Source of the DNA: an uncultured Bacteroides sp.
Lineage (GTDB): Bacteria > Bacteroidota > Bacteroidia > Bacteroidales > Bacteroidaceae
Assembly: GCA_947646015.1 (NCBI GenBank)
Contig: CANSEY010000014.1
Location: forward strand, 34,748 to 98,747
Reading direction: 5' to 3'
Length of the DNA stretch: 64,000 bases
The position numbers were made by a program, and so were the translations under genes. Of this stretch, positions 33,256 through 41,296 are shown in pieces. The notes beneath the pieces were generated by a model. That model saw nothing but the letters and a program-made list of their open reading frames with translations. It did not search any database and was not told the DNA's origin. The stretch's first letter is position 1. Each line of letters opens with the position of its first letter.

Positions 33256-33981
33256 TTAAAAACTTAATCCGAATGTGAAGTAAGCGCCTTCCGTACGTGG
33301 ATTTACTGATACTTTGGCAAATGCCGGAACCGAGAATGAATCAGTAACCCTGATCTCCTTGACAGCTCCGAGACTGATGTCGGAAACGCAGAACCCACTT
33401 GTGTATCCATTATAAAAAGTCGTCTCCCAAGGTACCATTCCTACATCTACTGTCCAGTCAAGTCCTCCAAGGCTGAACGGTGCACTAAGTGCGAGGTAGG
33501 AAGAATAAGCCCTTTTCCCGTTTTCTTTAACTCCGTCGGCACCTGCAAAGTTCGTGTACCAGTTGATTGCCAGCGGACCAAAATCATATCCTACCTGTGC
33601 CTCAAATACATGAGCGGTTGAATGAGCGCCATATTTGAAATACTTGTTGGTAGGTACCTGAGTGTTGAACCAGTAATCCGTTACCGAGATGCTGAAACCA
33701 CCGGTTGAATAACCGAGAGTCAAATCGAACTCTTTAGTATCCGATGACTCAAACCCTACCGATCCCCATGCTCCGAGTGAAAGTCCTTTGTAAGAGATTC
33801 CTAATGAAGGCTGAATGCTGACTCCGCCTAAATCCTGACCACGCCAGATATAACCACTTACCAAGTCTGCTCCTACGGAGGCTTCTACTTTATCCTGCGC
33901 CATCATATTGGATGGCACAAGGCCGATCAGTAATAACGCTGCTGCTATGCCCCTCAATTTTTTGTTAATCGTCGTTTTCAT
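33256..33981 (-). CDS. TorF-like outer-membrane beta-barrel in the ammonium operon
   Basis: 241 residues from ATG 33981, where a good A/G-rich ribosome site precedes MKTTINKKLRGIA; the longer ORF start lacks any signal peptide. Signal peptide to ~30 (PSNMMAQ). The mature part is alternating amphipathic strands with Gly and aromatic residues: GADLVSGYIWRGQDLGGVSI (a TorF/TIGR02001-type opening), LGAWGSVGFESS, FDLTLGYSTGGFSISVTDYW. It ends in GAYFTFGLSF, with the terminal Phe of barrel proteins. Position directly ahead of glnK-amt-glnN suggests outer-membrane passage of a nitrogen source; this is inference. A palindrome ATAGTA-N10-TACTAT lies upstream at the dapL stop. Confidence 0.72.
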   Translation of the reverse strand: MKTTINKKLRGIAAALLLIGLVPSNMMAQDKVEASVGADLVSGYIWRGQDLGGVSIQPSLGISYKGLSLGAWGSVGFESSDTKEFDLTLGYSTGGFSISVTDYWFNTQVPTNKYFKYGAHSTAHVFEAQVGYDFGPLAINWYTNFAGADGVKENGKRAYSSYLALSAPFSLGGLDWTVDVGMVPWETTFYNGYTSGFCVSDISLGAVKEIRVTDSFSVPAFAKVSVNPRTEGAYFTFGLSF

Positions 33982-34055
33982 CGTCTTTTTACCTTTAATA
34001 GTTAGAAAAATGTGGATGTACGGTCCAGTGTTATATAGTAGCGCGCAAAATACTA

Positions 34056-35288
34056 TCAAAGCCAGTTCTTTATTCTTCTCATTGCTTCCATACAATCATT
34101 GTGATCGCCGAATGCTGTCAGTCGGATATATCCCTCACCGCTGGGGCCGAAACCTACACCGGGGGTTCCTACTACATTGGCTTCATACAACATCTGTTCG
34201 AAGAATCGCCAGGAAGAGAGCCCGTTCGGGGTTTTCACCCATAAGTATGGAGCATTGACGCCTCCGTATACTTTCAATCCGGTAGCTTCCAGTCCTTCCT
34301 TCATGATCTTCGCATTGCTCATATAATAGTTAATCGTTTCTTTAATCTGTGCTTTGCCTTCTGTACTGTAGACGGCTTCCGCTGCACGTTGTGTGATGTA
34401 CGAAGTGCCGTTGAATTTAGTGCACTGGCGGCGGTTCCATAATTTGTTGAGTGGAATCCGGTCGCCTTCCAGTGTGGCAGCTGTCAGTTCTTTCGGGACT
34501 ACGGTATATCCGCAACGTACTCCGGTGAAACCGGCTGTCTTTGAGAAACTGCGGAACTCAATAGCACATTTCTTGGCTCCTTTGATTTCGTATATGGAGT
34601 GGGGGACATCCGCATCCTGAATATAGGCTTCGTATGCGGCATCGAACAAAATCAGTGTATCATTTGCCAATGCATAGTCTACCCACTTTTTTAGTTCCGG
34701 TTTGGTCAGTGTCGTCCCTGTCGGATTGTTCGGGTAGCAGAGGTAAACAATGTCTATCCGTTTGTCGGGAATCTCCGGAATGAAGTCATTCTCACTTGTA
34801 CAAGGCATATAAGTCACATTGCTCCATTTGCCTGTTCCTTCTTCCAGCACTCCGGCACGTCCGCACATGACGTTACTGTCAATATATACCGGGTAAATAG
34901 GGTCTGTTACACCGACACTATTGTCGTGGCGAAGGATATCGCCGATATTTCCGGTATCACTTTTGGCTCCGTCGTTGACGAATATTTCTGATGGTGAGAA
35001 ATGAATGCCACGTGGAGCGAAATCATTCTTTATAATAGCTTCAATCAGAAAATCGTACCCCTGCTCAGGACCATATCCGCGAAATGTATCTTTACTTGCC
35101 AGCTCTTCCACTGCTTTGTGCATAGCCTCGATACATGCTTTGGGAAGCGGCTGAGTGACATCTCCGATACCTAACCGGATAATATCCTGCTTCGGATGCG
35201 TTATTTTGAATGTATTTACCTTCTTCGCTATATCCGAGAACAAATAGCTCCCCGGTAATTTCAAAAAATGTTCGTTTACTAATGCCAT
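34056..35288 (-). CDS. dapL: LL-diaminopimelate aminotransferase
   Basis: Transfers the amino group of glutamate to tetrahydrodipicolinate, making LL-DAP in one step. The 410-residue fold-type I PLP enzyme has the Lys in SFSKTAGFTGVRCGY, the PLP contacts GAKSDTGNIGD and CYPNNPTGT, and the long N-terminal arm LPGSYLFSDIAKKV specific to DapL. It replaces the acyl-DAP route genes. dapF lies just upstream (57-nt gap with 7-bp repeats), so both epimeric DAP steps are co-expressed. It consumes glutamate next to the ammonium assimilation genes. Confidence 0.95.
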   Translation of the reverse strand: MALVNEHFLKLPGSYLFSDIAKKVNTFKITHPKQDIIRLGIGDVTQPLPKACIEAMHKAVEELASKDTFRGYGPEQGYDFLIEAIIKNDFAPRGIHFSPSEIFVNDGAKSDTGNIGDILRHDNSVGVTDPIYPVYIDSNVMCGRAGVLEEGTGKWSNVTYMPCTSENDFIPEIPDKRIDIVYLCYPNNPTGTTLTKPELKKWVDYALANDTLILFDAAYEAYIQDADVPHSIYEIKGAKKCAIEFRSFSKTAGFTGVRCGYTVVPKELTAATLEGDRIPLNKLWNRRQCTKFNGTSYITQRAAEAVYSTEGKAQIKETINYYMSNAKIMKEGLEATGLKVYGGVNAPYLWVKTPNGLSSWRFFEQMLYEANVVGTPGVGFGPSGEGYIRLTAFGDHNDCMEAMRRIKNWL

Positions 35289-35319
35289 ATTGTTATTGTT
35301 TTAAGTTTCTGCAAAACCT

Positions 35320-35347
35320 GTTACCTATTACCTAATACTTATTACCT
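35320..35347. repeat. Four tandem 7-bp repeats (ATTACCT) across the dapF stop
   Basis: Units GTTACCT, ATTACCT, AATACTT, ATTACCT without gaps; the dapF stop at 35346 lies at the end of the tract. Sequence and register match the trpC-trpD tract. Confidence 0.65.
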
Positions 35348-36149
35348 ATCCCTCCATCTCCCCATCGAAAACTTTAGTTGCCGGTCCTGTCATTAATATG
35401 TGTCCCGTTGCTTCTTCCCACTCGATGGTGACGGTTCCCCCATCCATTATTATATCACATTTTCTTCCTGCCAATCCATGGAGAACAGCGGCTACAGCCG
35501 TGGCACAAGCGCCTGTTCCACAGGCCTGGGTGATTCCTGAACCTCTTTCCCAAACTCTCATCCGAATGGTGTCTTTACCTACGATCTGAGCAAACTCTAC
35601 ATTTGTCCTGTCCGGAAAGAGATGATAATTTTCTAACTGCGGACCAATTTCCGGCAGATTGATTTGGGTAATATCTTCTACAAAAGTTACCAGATGCGGG
35701 TTTCCCATTGATACCCGGGTAGACTGAAAAGGAAATTGATCGCCGAAATCTACCGCTTCCGTTTCCAGAGGACTACCCATATCTACAGTGACTGCCGTCA
35801 CCTTTCCTCCTTCTACATGTAATTTCAGAACCTTAATGCCCGAACGGGTGTCAAGCGTGATTTCCTTTTTGGCAGTTAATCCGTATTCGTATACATACTT
35901 GCCTACACAACGGCTTCCATTGCCACACATCATTGCTTCCGAACCATCTGCATTAAATATACGCATACTGAAATCTGCTTTGTCAGAACTGCCAATCAAT
36001 ATAAGTCCGTCACTTCCAATTCCCGTATGAAACTTGCTCCATTCGATTGCTTTCTTTTCAGGGGCTGCTATCGGATATCGGGTAGTATCTACATATATGT
36101 AGTCATTACCTGCTCCATGCATTTTTGTGAACTTAATCTTGGTTGTCAT
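35346..36149 (-). CDS. dapF: Diaminopimelate epimerase
   Basis: Interconverts LL- and meso-DAP for lysine and peptidoglycan. About 267 residues from [17 protein letters not shown]. The farther in-frame ATG at 36200 lies inside the promoter box and is excluded. The two catalytic Cys are in [11 protein letters not shown] and [12 protein letters not shown]. It is first in the dapF-dapL unit. Its end overlaps a heptad-repeat tract. Confidence 0.95.
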   Translation of the reverse strand: MTTKIKFTKMHGAGNDYIYVDTTRYPIAAPEKKAIEWSKFHTGIGSDGLILIGSSDKADFSMRIFNADGSEAMMCGNGSRCVGKYVYEYGLTAKKEITLDTRSGIKVLKLHVEGGKVTAVTVDMGSPLETEAVDFGDQFPFQSTRVSMGNPHLVTFVEDITQINLPEIGPQLENYHLFPDRTNVEFAQIVGKDTIRMRVWERGSGITQACGTGACATAVAAVLHGLAGRKCDIIMDGGTVTIEWEEATGHILMTGPATKVFDGEMEG

Positions 36150-36197
36150 TTTGTTCTTTATTAATTGGTTGTTGTATCCTTTTGTTTTATTACAATG

Positions 36198-36205
36198 CAA
36201 AGATA
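36198..36205 (-). promoter_or_regulatory. -7 box (TATCTTTG) of the dapF-dapL unit
   Basis: Reverse-strand TATCTTTG 48 nt upstream of the dapF ATG. In the remaining gap to 36558 (about 350 nt, AT-rich) I see no gene, repeat or clear promoter. Confidence 0.65.
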
Positions 36206-36558
36206 TGACTTTTTGATTTAACTTTTGATGAAAAGATGTCTAATCTCTATTTATTTTATACGATCTTACAATCGCGGGAAATAAAGCCATGTTTTGTTAT
36301 AAATTGAAATTATGCATACCTTTATATTAATAAACTGTTATTTGCTTGATTTGTTTTGCATATCCTTCCATAATATATGAAGAATATTTGGGGTAAATCA
36401 GTCCTTGTATTCGATCTAAAATGTGAATTTTCGCTTTTACAATAGGTCGATATGCTAGTGATTTTCGCTTTTATATATCATATTGCTTGTTTGCAGTTTT
36501 GCAGAACCTTTTTGTTATAGCATTGTTTAGTCACTAATAAATATAATAATGTAGCAAT

Positions 36559-36855
36559 ATGGATATAGAGAAACAATTGGAAGTTGCGGCGCAGAGCGAT
36601 CATTTGGTATTGATTGTGTTTTATGCCGACTGGTCACCTCATTATGAATGGATAGGGCCTGTGCTCCGTACTTATGAACGGAGAGTCATTGAATTGATTA
36701 ACGTGAATATCGAGGAAAATAAAACTGTAGCCGATTCTCATAATATAGATACGGTGCCTGCGTTCCTTCTGTTGCATAAAGGACATGAATTGTGGAGGCA
36801 GGTAGGAGAGTTGACCATAGGAGAGTTGAAAGAGGTATTGGAAGATTTTAAATAA
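36559..36855 (+). CDS. Thioredoxin-fold protein lacking the CxxC active site
   Basis: A 98-residue cytoplasmic protein with thioredoxin topology: LVLIVFYADW (beta strand), active-site loop, ELINVNIEENKTVADSHNID and cis-Pro67 in TVPAFLLLHKG. Where thioredoxin has W-C-G-P-C, this has W-S-P-H-Y (residues 25-29), so both redox cysteines are gone and thiol-disulfide exchange is impossible by that route. The fold is otherwise intact, which argues for a binding or chaperone role rather than decay. It is monocistronic, and no clear promoter box was found. Confidence 0.75.
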   Translation: MDIEKQLEVAAQSDHLVLIVFYADWSPHYEWIGPVLRTYERRVIELINVNIEENKTVADSHNIDTVPAFLLLHKGHELWRQVGELTIGELKEVLEDFK

Positions 36856-36875
36856 GTCCTGTTTGAATTTTATGT

Positions 36876-36922
36876 AAGAAGCACCATTATACAGCAAATA
36901 AATATGTATAATGGTGCTTCTT
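36876..36922. terminator. Bidirectional hairpin between convergent genes
   Basis: An 18-bp perfect stem (AAGAAGCACCATTATACA and complement) with an 11-nt loop, between the thioredoxin-fold gene and the glycerophosphodiesterase gene. Confidence 0.65.
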
Positions 36923-36980
36923 GTATCTATCGAATATTTGCAAAAAGTTTCTGTCGGCTTTTTACATTTTCTGAGAGTAA

Positions 36981-37742
36981 CTATTTTAGTATTTCCTGTG
37001 CCACAGTCGGCTCGTTGGTCGTAATGAAATCCACCTTTTGGTCTATGAGCCACTTCATGTCTTCTGCTTTATCTACAGTCCATACATTGACTTTCAGTCC
37101 GAGATCATGGGCTTCTTTGATCCATTCGGGATGTTTCTTGATTACTCCCATGTGATAGTCGAGTCCGGCTGCACCGAGGTCTTTCAGCTCTTTGGGAGAT
37201 AGCTCGCCGTTGAGATAGAATACCGGAGTTCCGGCAGGTGCCAGGCGGATAAACTCTTTCATGGCGTGCAGTGAGAAAGTGATATATTCCATACGGTTTT
37301 CCAGTCCCAGCTTTGTTACCAAGGCAAGAATTTCCTGTACGGCTTTCGTTTCACGCTTTTTGCTGTTAAGTGCTTTTAGTTCCAATATAAGTTTGGTATT
37401 GCATTTTTTACCGGCTTCCAGATACTGTTCCAGGCTGGGCAGGTTCTCTCCGTTCGATAGTTTCAATCCTGTAAGAGCGTCACCTTTGGAATACTCCATG
37501 TATTTCATCTTATAGACAGGGTCATGATTGATAACCAGTTTATTGTCTTTGGTAAGCCATACATCAAATTCGGAGCCATAGCAATGGATAGAATCGGCTT
37601 TTTGAAGTGCTGTGATACTATTTTGCGCAGAACCTGCTGTTTTCCAGTAGCCACGATGGGCGATAACTTGCGACTTTTGCGCTTGGACACTAGCTACTGA
37701 AATGATAAGGGCAACCATTAGAATAATTCTTTTTATCTTCAT
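36981..37742 (-). CDS. Secreted glycerophosphodiester phosphodiesterase
   Basis: 253 residues with a signal peptide (IILMVALIISVASVQAQ, cleavage about residue 22), so it acts in the periplasm. The GDPD core is HRGYWKTAGSAQNSI (catalytic His and the NS variant of the ENT motif), SEFDVWLTKDNKLVINHDP (metal-binding Glu/Asp and second His) and LILELK. The C-terminal VNVWTVDKAEDMKWLID and ITTNEP are typical. It likely releases sn-glycerol-3-phosphate from deacylated phospholipids. Monocistronic, with its own TAATTTTG box. Confidence 0.9.
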   Translation of the reverse strand: MKIKRIILMVALIISVASVQAQKSQVIAHRGYWKTAGSAQNSITALQKADSIHCYGSEFDVWLTKDNKLVINHDPVYKMKYMEYSKGDALTGLKLSNGENLPSLEQYLEAGKKCNTKLILELKALNSKKRETKAVQEILALVTKLGLENRMEYITFSLHAMKEFIRLAPAGTPVFYLNGELSPKELKDLGAAGLDYHMGVIKKHPEWIKEAHDLGLKVNVWTVDKAEDMKWLIDQKVDFITTNEPTVAQEILK

Positions 37743-37771
37743 TGATAGTACATTTAAAAAGTTTATGAGTC

Positions 37772-37779
37772 CAAAATTA
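37772..37779 (-). promoter_or_regulatory. -7 box (TAATTTTG) of the glycerophosphodiesterase gene
   Basis: Reverse-strand TAATTTTG 30 nt upstream of the ATG at 37742, directly behind the asnB terminator. Confidence 0.55.
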
Positions 37780-37789
37780 TAAAAAATAA

Positions 37790-37825
37790 AACACAGATCA
37801 GCCTGTTATTATGCTAATCTGCGTT
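37790..37825 (-). terminator. Terminator of asnB
   Basis: Reverse-strand AACGCAGATTAGC pairs with GCTGATCTGTGTT (two mismatches), followed by TTATTTTTTAT. Confidence 0.6.
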
Positions 37826-37941
37826 AATTGACAGCTTTTTATGCATAGAAGTCTATACTTTTTATTCCTGACTTTACAAACTGATGAATATATATTCAAA
37901 GATATGAGTTTATTTCAGACATCTAAAATTTTTCAACAAAT

Positions 37942-39621
37942 TTATTTTACCTCTTCGGCATAGGCTTCTTCATGCACTCCTCTCACTGCTCTGCCGCTTG
38001 GTTCATTCAGGTTACGGAAAGCTACATCCCATGCCAGCGCTTCTGCTGTAGAGCAGGCCACACTTGGTACGCTTGGTACGCTGCGGGCTGCGCTTTCACT
38101 CGGAAAATGCTCTTCAAAGATACTCCGGTAGTAATATTCTTCCTTGTTGAGCGGAGTGTTAATCGGGAAACGTTCGGCAGCGTGTTCCATCTGTTCATCA
38201 CTGACGGCAGCCGCTGTAATCTCTCTTAAGGTATCAATCCACGAATATCCCACACCATCACTGAACTGCTCTTTTTGTCTCCATGCTACGCTTTCCGGTA
38301 GCATATCGGCAAAAGCTTCACGTACAATTCGTTTCTCAATCTCCTTTCCGGGGCACATTTTAGCTTTTGGATTCAACGCCATCGCTACATCCAGAAATTC
38401 CTTGTCCAGAAATGGGACACGTCCCTCTACACCCCAGGCTGATAAACTCTTATTGGCACGAAGGCAATCATACATATGCAGTTTTGATAACTTGCGTACC
38501 GTTTCCTCATGGAAATCTTTCGGAGTGGGAGCTTTGTGAAAGTAAAGATAACCGCCGAAAACTTCATCGGCACCTTCACCACTCAATACCATTTTGATCC
38601 CCATCGATTTAATCACACGTGCCAGTAAATACATGGGAGTGGAGGCACGTACCGTAGTCACATCATACGTCTCGATAAAATAGATAACATCCCGAATAGC
38701 ATCCAGCCCTTCCTGAACCGTATAATTGATTTCATGATGAACCGTACCGATATATTCTGCCACTTCACGTGCCTTTATCAAATCGGGCGCCCCTTTCAGA
38801 CCGATGGCAAAAGAATGTAGTTGAGGCCACCAGGCGTCACTTGCTCCGTCTGTTTCAATACGTTTTGCTGCATATTTTTTGGCGATAGCTGAAATCACAG
38901 AACTGTCTAGACCACCTGAAAGAAGTACTCCATAGGGAACGTCACTCATCAGCTGGCGATGAACGGCATCTTCCAATGCTTCTTTTACATCACTGACTTT
39001 GGCAACATTGTCTTTTACAGACTCATAGTCTGTCCATTCGCGTGTATACCAACGCTTCATTTTGCCTTCTTTACTGTAAAAGTAATGTCCCGGAAGAAAT
39101 GGTTCGTACTCATCACAGAATCCTTCGAGTGCTTTCAGTTCACTGCCGAAGTAGATTTTGCCATCCTTGTCTTTTCCTATATATAAAGGTATGACTCCGA
39201 TAGGATCACGTGCAATGAGGAACTCGTCTTTTTCTTCATCATAAAGTACAAAGGCGAAAATTCCGCTGATCTCTTCCAGAAAGTGGATGCCTTTATCTTT
39301 ATAAAGGGCAAGAATCACTTCACAGTCGCTTCCGGTCTGAAAATCATATTGTCCGGCATAGCGGGCGCGGATATCCCGATGGTTGTAGATTTCACCGTTC
39401 ACAGCGAGCACTTGTTTCCGGTCGGGGGAGTATAAGGGCTGTCCTCCGCTTTGCGGGTCAACTATCGAGAGGCGTTCGTGTGCCAGAATGGCGCTTCCAC
39501 CTACGTAGATACCGCTCCAGTCCGGTCCGCGATGACGGATTTTCTGTGCCATTTTCAGTGCTTTGTCTCTTAGCTCTTTGGTTTGAGTTTTTATGTTGAG
39601 TATACCTGCTATTCCACACAT
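37942..39621 (-). CDS. asnB: Glutamine-hydrolysing asparagine synthetase
   Basis: Makes asparagine from aspartate, ATP and glutamine amide. 559 residues. Cys2 (MCGIAGIL) is the glutaminase nucleophile, with RHRGPDWSG and NGEIYNH in the class II domain. The synthetase domain has the PP-loop LLSGGLDSSVISA and the later LSGEGADEVFGGY. The C-terminal ~35 residues are Ala/Ser/Val-rich. It lies downstream of gltB-gltD in the same direction, after a 206-nt gap with a 22-bp repeat array. No TAnnTTTG box was seen in that gap, so it may be read from the glt operon. Confidence 0.95.
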   Translation of the reverse strand: MCGIAGILNIKTQTKELRDKALKMAQKIRHRGPDWSGIYVGGSAILAHERLSIVDPQSGGQPLYSPDRKQVLAVNGEIYNHRDIRARYAGQYDFQTGSDCEVILALYKDKGIHFLEEISGIFAFVLYDEEKDEFLIARDPIGVIPLYIGKDKDGKIYFGSELKALEGFCDEYEPFLPGHYFYSKEGKMKRWYTREWTDYESVKDNVAKVSDVKEALEDAVHRQLMSDVPYGVLLSGGLDSSVISAIAKKYAAKRIETDGASDAWWPQLHSFAIGLKGAPDLIKAREVAEYIGTVHHEINYTVQEGLDAIRDVIYFIETYDVTTVRASTPMYLLARVIKSMGIKMVLSGEGADEVFGGYLYFHKAPTPKDFHEETVRKLSKLHMYDCLRANKSLSAWGVEGRVPFLDKEFLDVAMALNPKAKMCPGKEIEKRIVREAFADMLPESVAWRQKEQFSDGVGYSWIDTLREITAAAVSDEQMEHAAERFPINTPLNKEEYYYRSIFEEHFPSESAARSVPSVPSVACSTAEALAWDVAFRNLNEPSGRAVRGVHEEAYAEEVK

Positions 39622-39700
39622 AACTTTGAGTATTTGGAAGTTAATATAATTTGTTGATTCTCTGTTTTTTAAAAGTCGGTTCGTTACTATTTATTCGTTT

Positions 39701-39788
39701 TCCCTGGCTTTTCCTTTCGTTTGACCTGGGCCATCTTTTAGTTCAACCTAGGTTGTTGTTTCGTTCAACCTAGGTCAAACGAATAAAT
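39701..39788. repeat. 22-bp tandem array (4 units) with CCTAGG cores upstream of asnB
   Basis: The cores (c)CCTGG, ACCTGGG, ACCTAGG and ACCTAGG recur at 39702, 39724, 39746 and 39768, exactly 22 apart. The third core sits in the perfect palindrome CAACCTAGGTTG; the fourth is framed by TTCGTT and AACGAA. Outer flanks ATTTATTCGTTT (39691-39702) and AAACGAATAAAT (39777-39788) are inverted. Confidence 0.65.
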
Positions 39789-39827
39789 AATAGTCTATAA
39801 ACTTCATGGTGTTCCTTGCTGTAAGGG

Positions 39828-41168
39828 TTACTTCACCAAATAGTGATCTATGTCCGCAGCAGCCTTTCGTCCTCCTGCCATCGCCCGTACTACGAGGCTT
39901 GCTCCGGTAGCTGCATCTCCGGCAAGGAATACGTTTTCTGCAAATTTCGGTTGTTCCGGTTTCAGGAATCCCATGGCTAGCAGCACCATATCTGCTTCGA
40001 TTACTTCTTTCTTCCCTGTGAGGTTCATGGTCGGACGTCCGCCATCTGTTGCCGGTGTCCATTCTACTTCTTCCACCTCGACGCCGGTTACTTTACCGTT
40101 CTTACCCAAAAACTGATTGGAAGTCAGGCACCAGCGACGGGTACAACCTTCTTCATGGCTGGAGGTCGTTTTGAAAACTACCGGCCATTGCGGCCAGGGC
40201 GTAGAAGGATTGTGACCGACGGGAGGTTTGGGCATAATTTCAATTTGCGTGACGCTGGTTGCTCCCTGTCGTACACTGGTTCCGATACAGTCCGAACCGG
40301 TGTCTCCACCGCCGATCACAAGCACTTTTTTGCCTTTGGCATTCACCAGTTTGTCTTTGGGGAAAGTTTGTCCTTCCAGAATCCTGTTCTGTTGCGCCAG
40401 CATTTCCAGTGCGAAATGGATTCCTTTCAACTCCCGTCCCGGAATGCTTAAATCACGGGCAGTCGGTGTACCCGTGCAAATGCAATATGCATCGAATCCT
40501 TCCGGCAAATGGTTAACGTCTATTTCTACTCCCATTTCAAACTGAATACCTTCTGCGGCAAGTATTTTCATGCGGCGGTCGATTACGTTTTTGTCCAGTT
40601 TGAAGTTTGGAATACCGAAACGTAATAATCCTCCCGCAGCTTCATCTTTATCGAATAACGTTACGGTGTATCCTTTTAGATTCAGTTGGTTGGCAACTAC
40701 CAATCCGGCCGGACCGGCACCGACAACTGCTACTTTTTTGCCGTTTCTTTGGGGATGCTGCACCTGTATATATCCTTCACGGAAGGCGGCTTCTACAATG
40801 GCAGCTTCATTTTCACGGATAGTCACCGGTTGGTCACAGGATAGTTTCAGTACACAGGATTTCTCACAGAGGGCAGGGCAGATACGTCCTGTAAATTCCG
40901 GAAAGTCGCAAGTGGATGACAGCACTTCATACGCTTCTTTCCATTTTCCTTTGAATAAAGCGTCCTGCCATTCCGGCTGTTTATTGCCTATTGGACAAGC
41001 CCAGTGACAAAAAGGTACTCCGCAATCCATACACCGTGATGCCTGTAATTTACGGCTGTTCGTATTCAATGTTTGTTCTACCTGACTATAGTCAGTGATG
41101 CGCTCGCTAACGGGGCGGTATCCCGCCTCTTGCCGAGGTATATTTAAAAAAGCTTTAGGATCTCCCAT
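39828..41168 (-). CDS. gltD: Glutamate synthase (NADPH) small subunit
   Basis: Feeds electrons from NADPH to GltB. 446 residues. N-terminal cysteines for two [4Fe-4S] clusters are in CMDCGVPFCHWACP and CPALCEKSCVLKLSC. The FAD site is VVGAGPAGLVVA, the NADPH site VIGGGDTGSDC, and the C-terminal FAD motif is VFLAGDAATGASLVV. It follows gltB by 128 nt, a gap filled with inverted 7-bp repeats. Confidence 0.95.
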   Translation of the reverse strand: MGDPKAFLNIPRQEAGYRPVSERITDYSQVEQTLNTNSRKLQASRCMDCGVPFCHWACPIGNKQPEWQDALFKGKWKEAYEVLSSTCDFPEFTGRICPALCEKSCVLKLSCDQPVTIRENEAAIVEAAFREGYIQVQHPQRNGKKVAVVGAGPAGLVVANQLNLKGYTVTLFDKDEAAGGLLRFGIPNFKLDKNVIDRRMKILAAEGIQFEMGVEIDVNHLPEGFDAYCICTGTPTARDLSIPGRELKGIHFALEMLAQQNRILEGQTFPKDKLVNAKGKKVLVIGGGDTGSDCIGTSVRQGATSVTQIEIMPKPPVGHNPSTPWPQWPVVFKTTSSHEEGCTRRWCLTSNQFLGKNGKVTGVEVEEVEWTPATDGGRPTMNLTGKKEVIEADMVLLAMGFLKPEQPKFAENVFLAGDAATGASLVVRAMAGGRKAAADIDHYLVK

Positions 41169-41171
41169 CTT

Positions 41172-41296
41172 GTTAAGTAATAAGTGGTAAGTATTAGGTA
41201 ATAGGTATTAAGTATTAAGCAATAAATATTAACTATATGGATTAAGGATGTTTGAAGCTACGGTTAATACCTAATACTTAATACCTAATACTTGAA
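41172..41296. repeat. Inverted pair of 7-bp repeat arrays between gltB and gltD
   Basis: Left arm 41172-41234: nine units of the type ATTAAGT/ATTAGGT in perfect register. Right arm 41262-41296: five units of the complement (ACCTAAT, ACTTAAT). The arms can fold into a long stem in the gltB-gltD mRNA. The right arm abuts the gltB stop. Confidence 0.75.

Noticed and set aside
33982-34095. Longer start for the outer-membrane barrel
   Set aside because: The extension overlaps the dapL stop region and displaces a clear signal peptide and ribosome site at 33981.
36150-36200. Longer start for dapF
   Set aside because: The ATG at 36200 lies within the TATCTTTG promoter box, and the family alignment begins at [12 protein letters not shown].
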